Of a DNA stretch of 32,798 bases, positions 32,198-32,798 are shown piece after piece. The notes under the pieces were generated by a model that saw only the letters and a list, made by a program, of their open reading frames with translations, had not been told where the DNA came from and did no database searches. The stretch spans positions 1 to 32,798 of the forward strand of contig DKMK01000112.1 in assembly GCA_002469545.1 (NCBI GenBank), given 5' to 3'. The position numbers and the translations under genes are program-made. The stretch is from Rhodobacterales bacterium UBA7416 (GTDB lineage: Bacteria > Pseudomonadota > Alphaproteobacteria > Rhodobacterales > Rhodobacteraceae). Each line of letters starts with the position of its first letter. The stretch's first letter is position 1.

Positions 32198-32700
32198 GTA
32201 TCTGTAATCCGCTGTAATCGTTGTCTGGTTTCGCCGTCCATAATTTTTTCTAACACCAATCGAAAGCCTTGGACAGCCTCTGGTCCTGCGGCGCGGTAAG
32301 CGGCGCGCATGCGTTTGCGTTGAGCATCTGATAGTTCGCGCTCCAATGCGATACCTTTGTCCGTCAAAAATAAATTGCGTTCGCGTTTATCTTTGGTGCC
32401 GATACGGCTGTCGACCAGATCATCGTCAACCAATTGACGCAATACGCGGTTCAATGATTGTTTCGTGATTCCAAGGATATCCAACAGGTCATTCACCTTT
32501 AGGCCCTTATGACGGTTGATGAAGTGGATTGCACGGTGGTGGGCGCGGCCATAGGTATAGTTTTGTAAGATACGATCAGGATCAGATGTAAATCCTTTGT
32601 AGGCGAAATACATCAATTCAATCCCCTGCAACAGCTGATCGTCAGTTAAGAATAACATTGCGTCCATACTGATTGGTTTGGTGCGGTTTCGATCCGACAT
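32194..32700 (-). CDS. petP: MarR-family transcriptional regulator (PetP-like)
   Basis: The 168 residues have the MarR winged-helix plan: AIHFINRHKGLKVNDLLDIL, then the recognition helix TKQSLNRVLRQLVDDDLV, and the wing with DSRIGTKDKRERNLFLTDKG. An N-terminal and a C-terminal helix would form the dimer. In Rhodobacter, PetP is a MarR-like protein co-transcribed with PetR; that pairing is seen here as an ATGA overlap. It is the first gene of the minus-strand chain leading to dxs. An imperfect inverted repeat 28 bases upstream may be its operator. Confidence 0.88.
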   Translation of the reverse strand: MSDRNRTKPISMDAMLFLTDDQLLQGIELMYFAYKGFTSDPDRILQNYTYGRAHHRAIHFINRHKGLKVNDLLDILGITKQSLNRVLRQLVDDDLVDSRIGTKDKRERNLFLTDKGIALERELSDAQRKRMRAAYRAAGPEAVQGFRLVLEKIMDGETRQRLQRITDT

Positions 32701-32727
32701 CGTGGCCCCTTGTGACTGCCCAAGTAT

Positions 32728-32776
32728 TAAGTCAGCATTATTGACTTTATAAGAATCAAATGATAGCCCTTTTCAA
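32728..32776 (-). promoter_or_regulatory. Candidate promoter and operator of the petP-petR chain
   Basis: On the minus strand, TTGAAA (32776-32771) and TTATAA (32752-32747) are separated by 18 bases as a possible -35/-10 pair. Overlapping the latter is an imperfect inverted repeat, TAAGTCA at 32728-32734 and TGACTTT at 32742-32748, one mismatch in seven. That would place a MarR-type site at the transcription start, consistent with autoregulation. The remaining bases to 32798 show no gene. Confidence 0.35.
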
Positions 32777-32798
32777 CTTTGGCGCAATATTATGTCCG

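Noticed and set aside
1..32798. CRISPR array, tRNA, rRNA, riboswitch or prophage
   Set aside because: No regularly spaced repeats of array type, no cloverleaf or rRNA-like sequence, no integrase or phage structural gene were seen in the gaps, which are almost all under 200 bases.

Overview
The window looks like a chromosomal segment of a marine-type alphaproteobacterium of the Rhodobacteraceae (Roseobacter group), with moderate GC content and very tight gene packing. The evidence is the MarR-OmpR regulator pair resembling petP-petR, the dxs-ispA-xseB-histone deacetylase chain, a BacNav-type sodium channel, and the general alphaproteobacterial character of the proteins. This is inference from protein content; no rRNA, tRNA, insertion sequence, phage gene, CRISPR array or origin was seen. 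No stretch longer than about 250 bases lacks a gene or gene relic.

Layout. 1-2470 (minus): the 5' part of a HAD phosphatase, a small conserved hypothetical, a CcdA-like/thioredoxin-like redox pair and a small membrane protein. 2517-4668 (minus): dapD, then an AT-richer SAM methyltransferase gene, then a decayed second copy of the dapD 3' end, so the methyltransferase lies between two copies of the end of dapD. 4769-5578 (plus): a LOG-family nucleotide hydrolase. 5584-9270 (minus): thioesterase, UMF1-type MFS transporter, murein endopeptidase MepA and a phytase-like secreted protein. 9389-12185: YggT (plus), then argG and an ionotropic-glutamate-receptor-like channel (minus). 12284-14291 (plus): threonine dehydratase and an alpha/beta hydrolase.

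14288-20934 is the most system-like region. A BcsA-like glycosyltransferase, a DUF3131 protein and an Hpt protein form one translationally coupled minus-strand operon. Divergent from it are a receiver-PP2C (SpoIIE-type) phosphatase and a CsgG-like outer-membrane lipoprotein with a peptidoglycan-binding domain. The lipoprotein frame runs into a DUF4384 frame across an A8 slippery run. Read together, this is a candidate phosphorelay-controlled surface glycan or adhesin export locus.

20931-27469 holds a NUDIX hydrolase (minus), then a plus-strand run: Hsp33, a CoA-pyrophosphatase-like NUDIX protein, a CCA-type nucleotidyltransferase, two LysE-family exporters, an Fe-S RNA methyltransferase and a BacNav-type voltage-gated sodium channel. 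27466-32700 is a minus-strand chain: petP-like MarR, petR-like response regulator, histone-deacetylase-family amidohydrolase, xseB, ispA and dxs. The first four are joined by 1-4 base overlaps, and the last two follow closely.

Compaction is notable. There are seven ATGA stop/start overlaps, two TAATG junctions, and three convergent gene pairs whose stop codons share the same four bases. Several genes use TTG or GTG starts.
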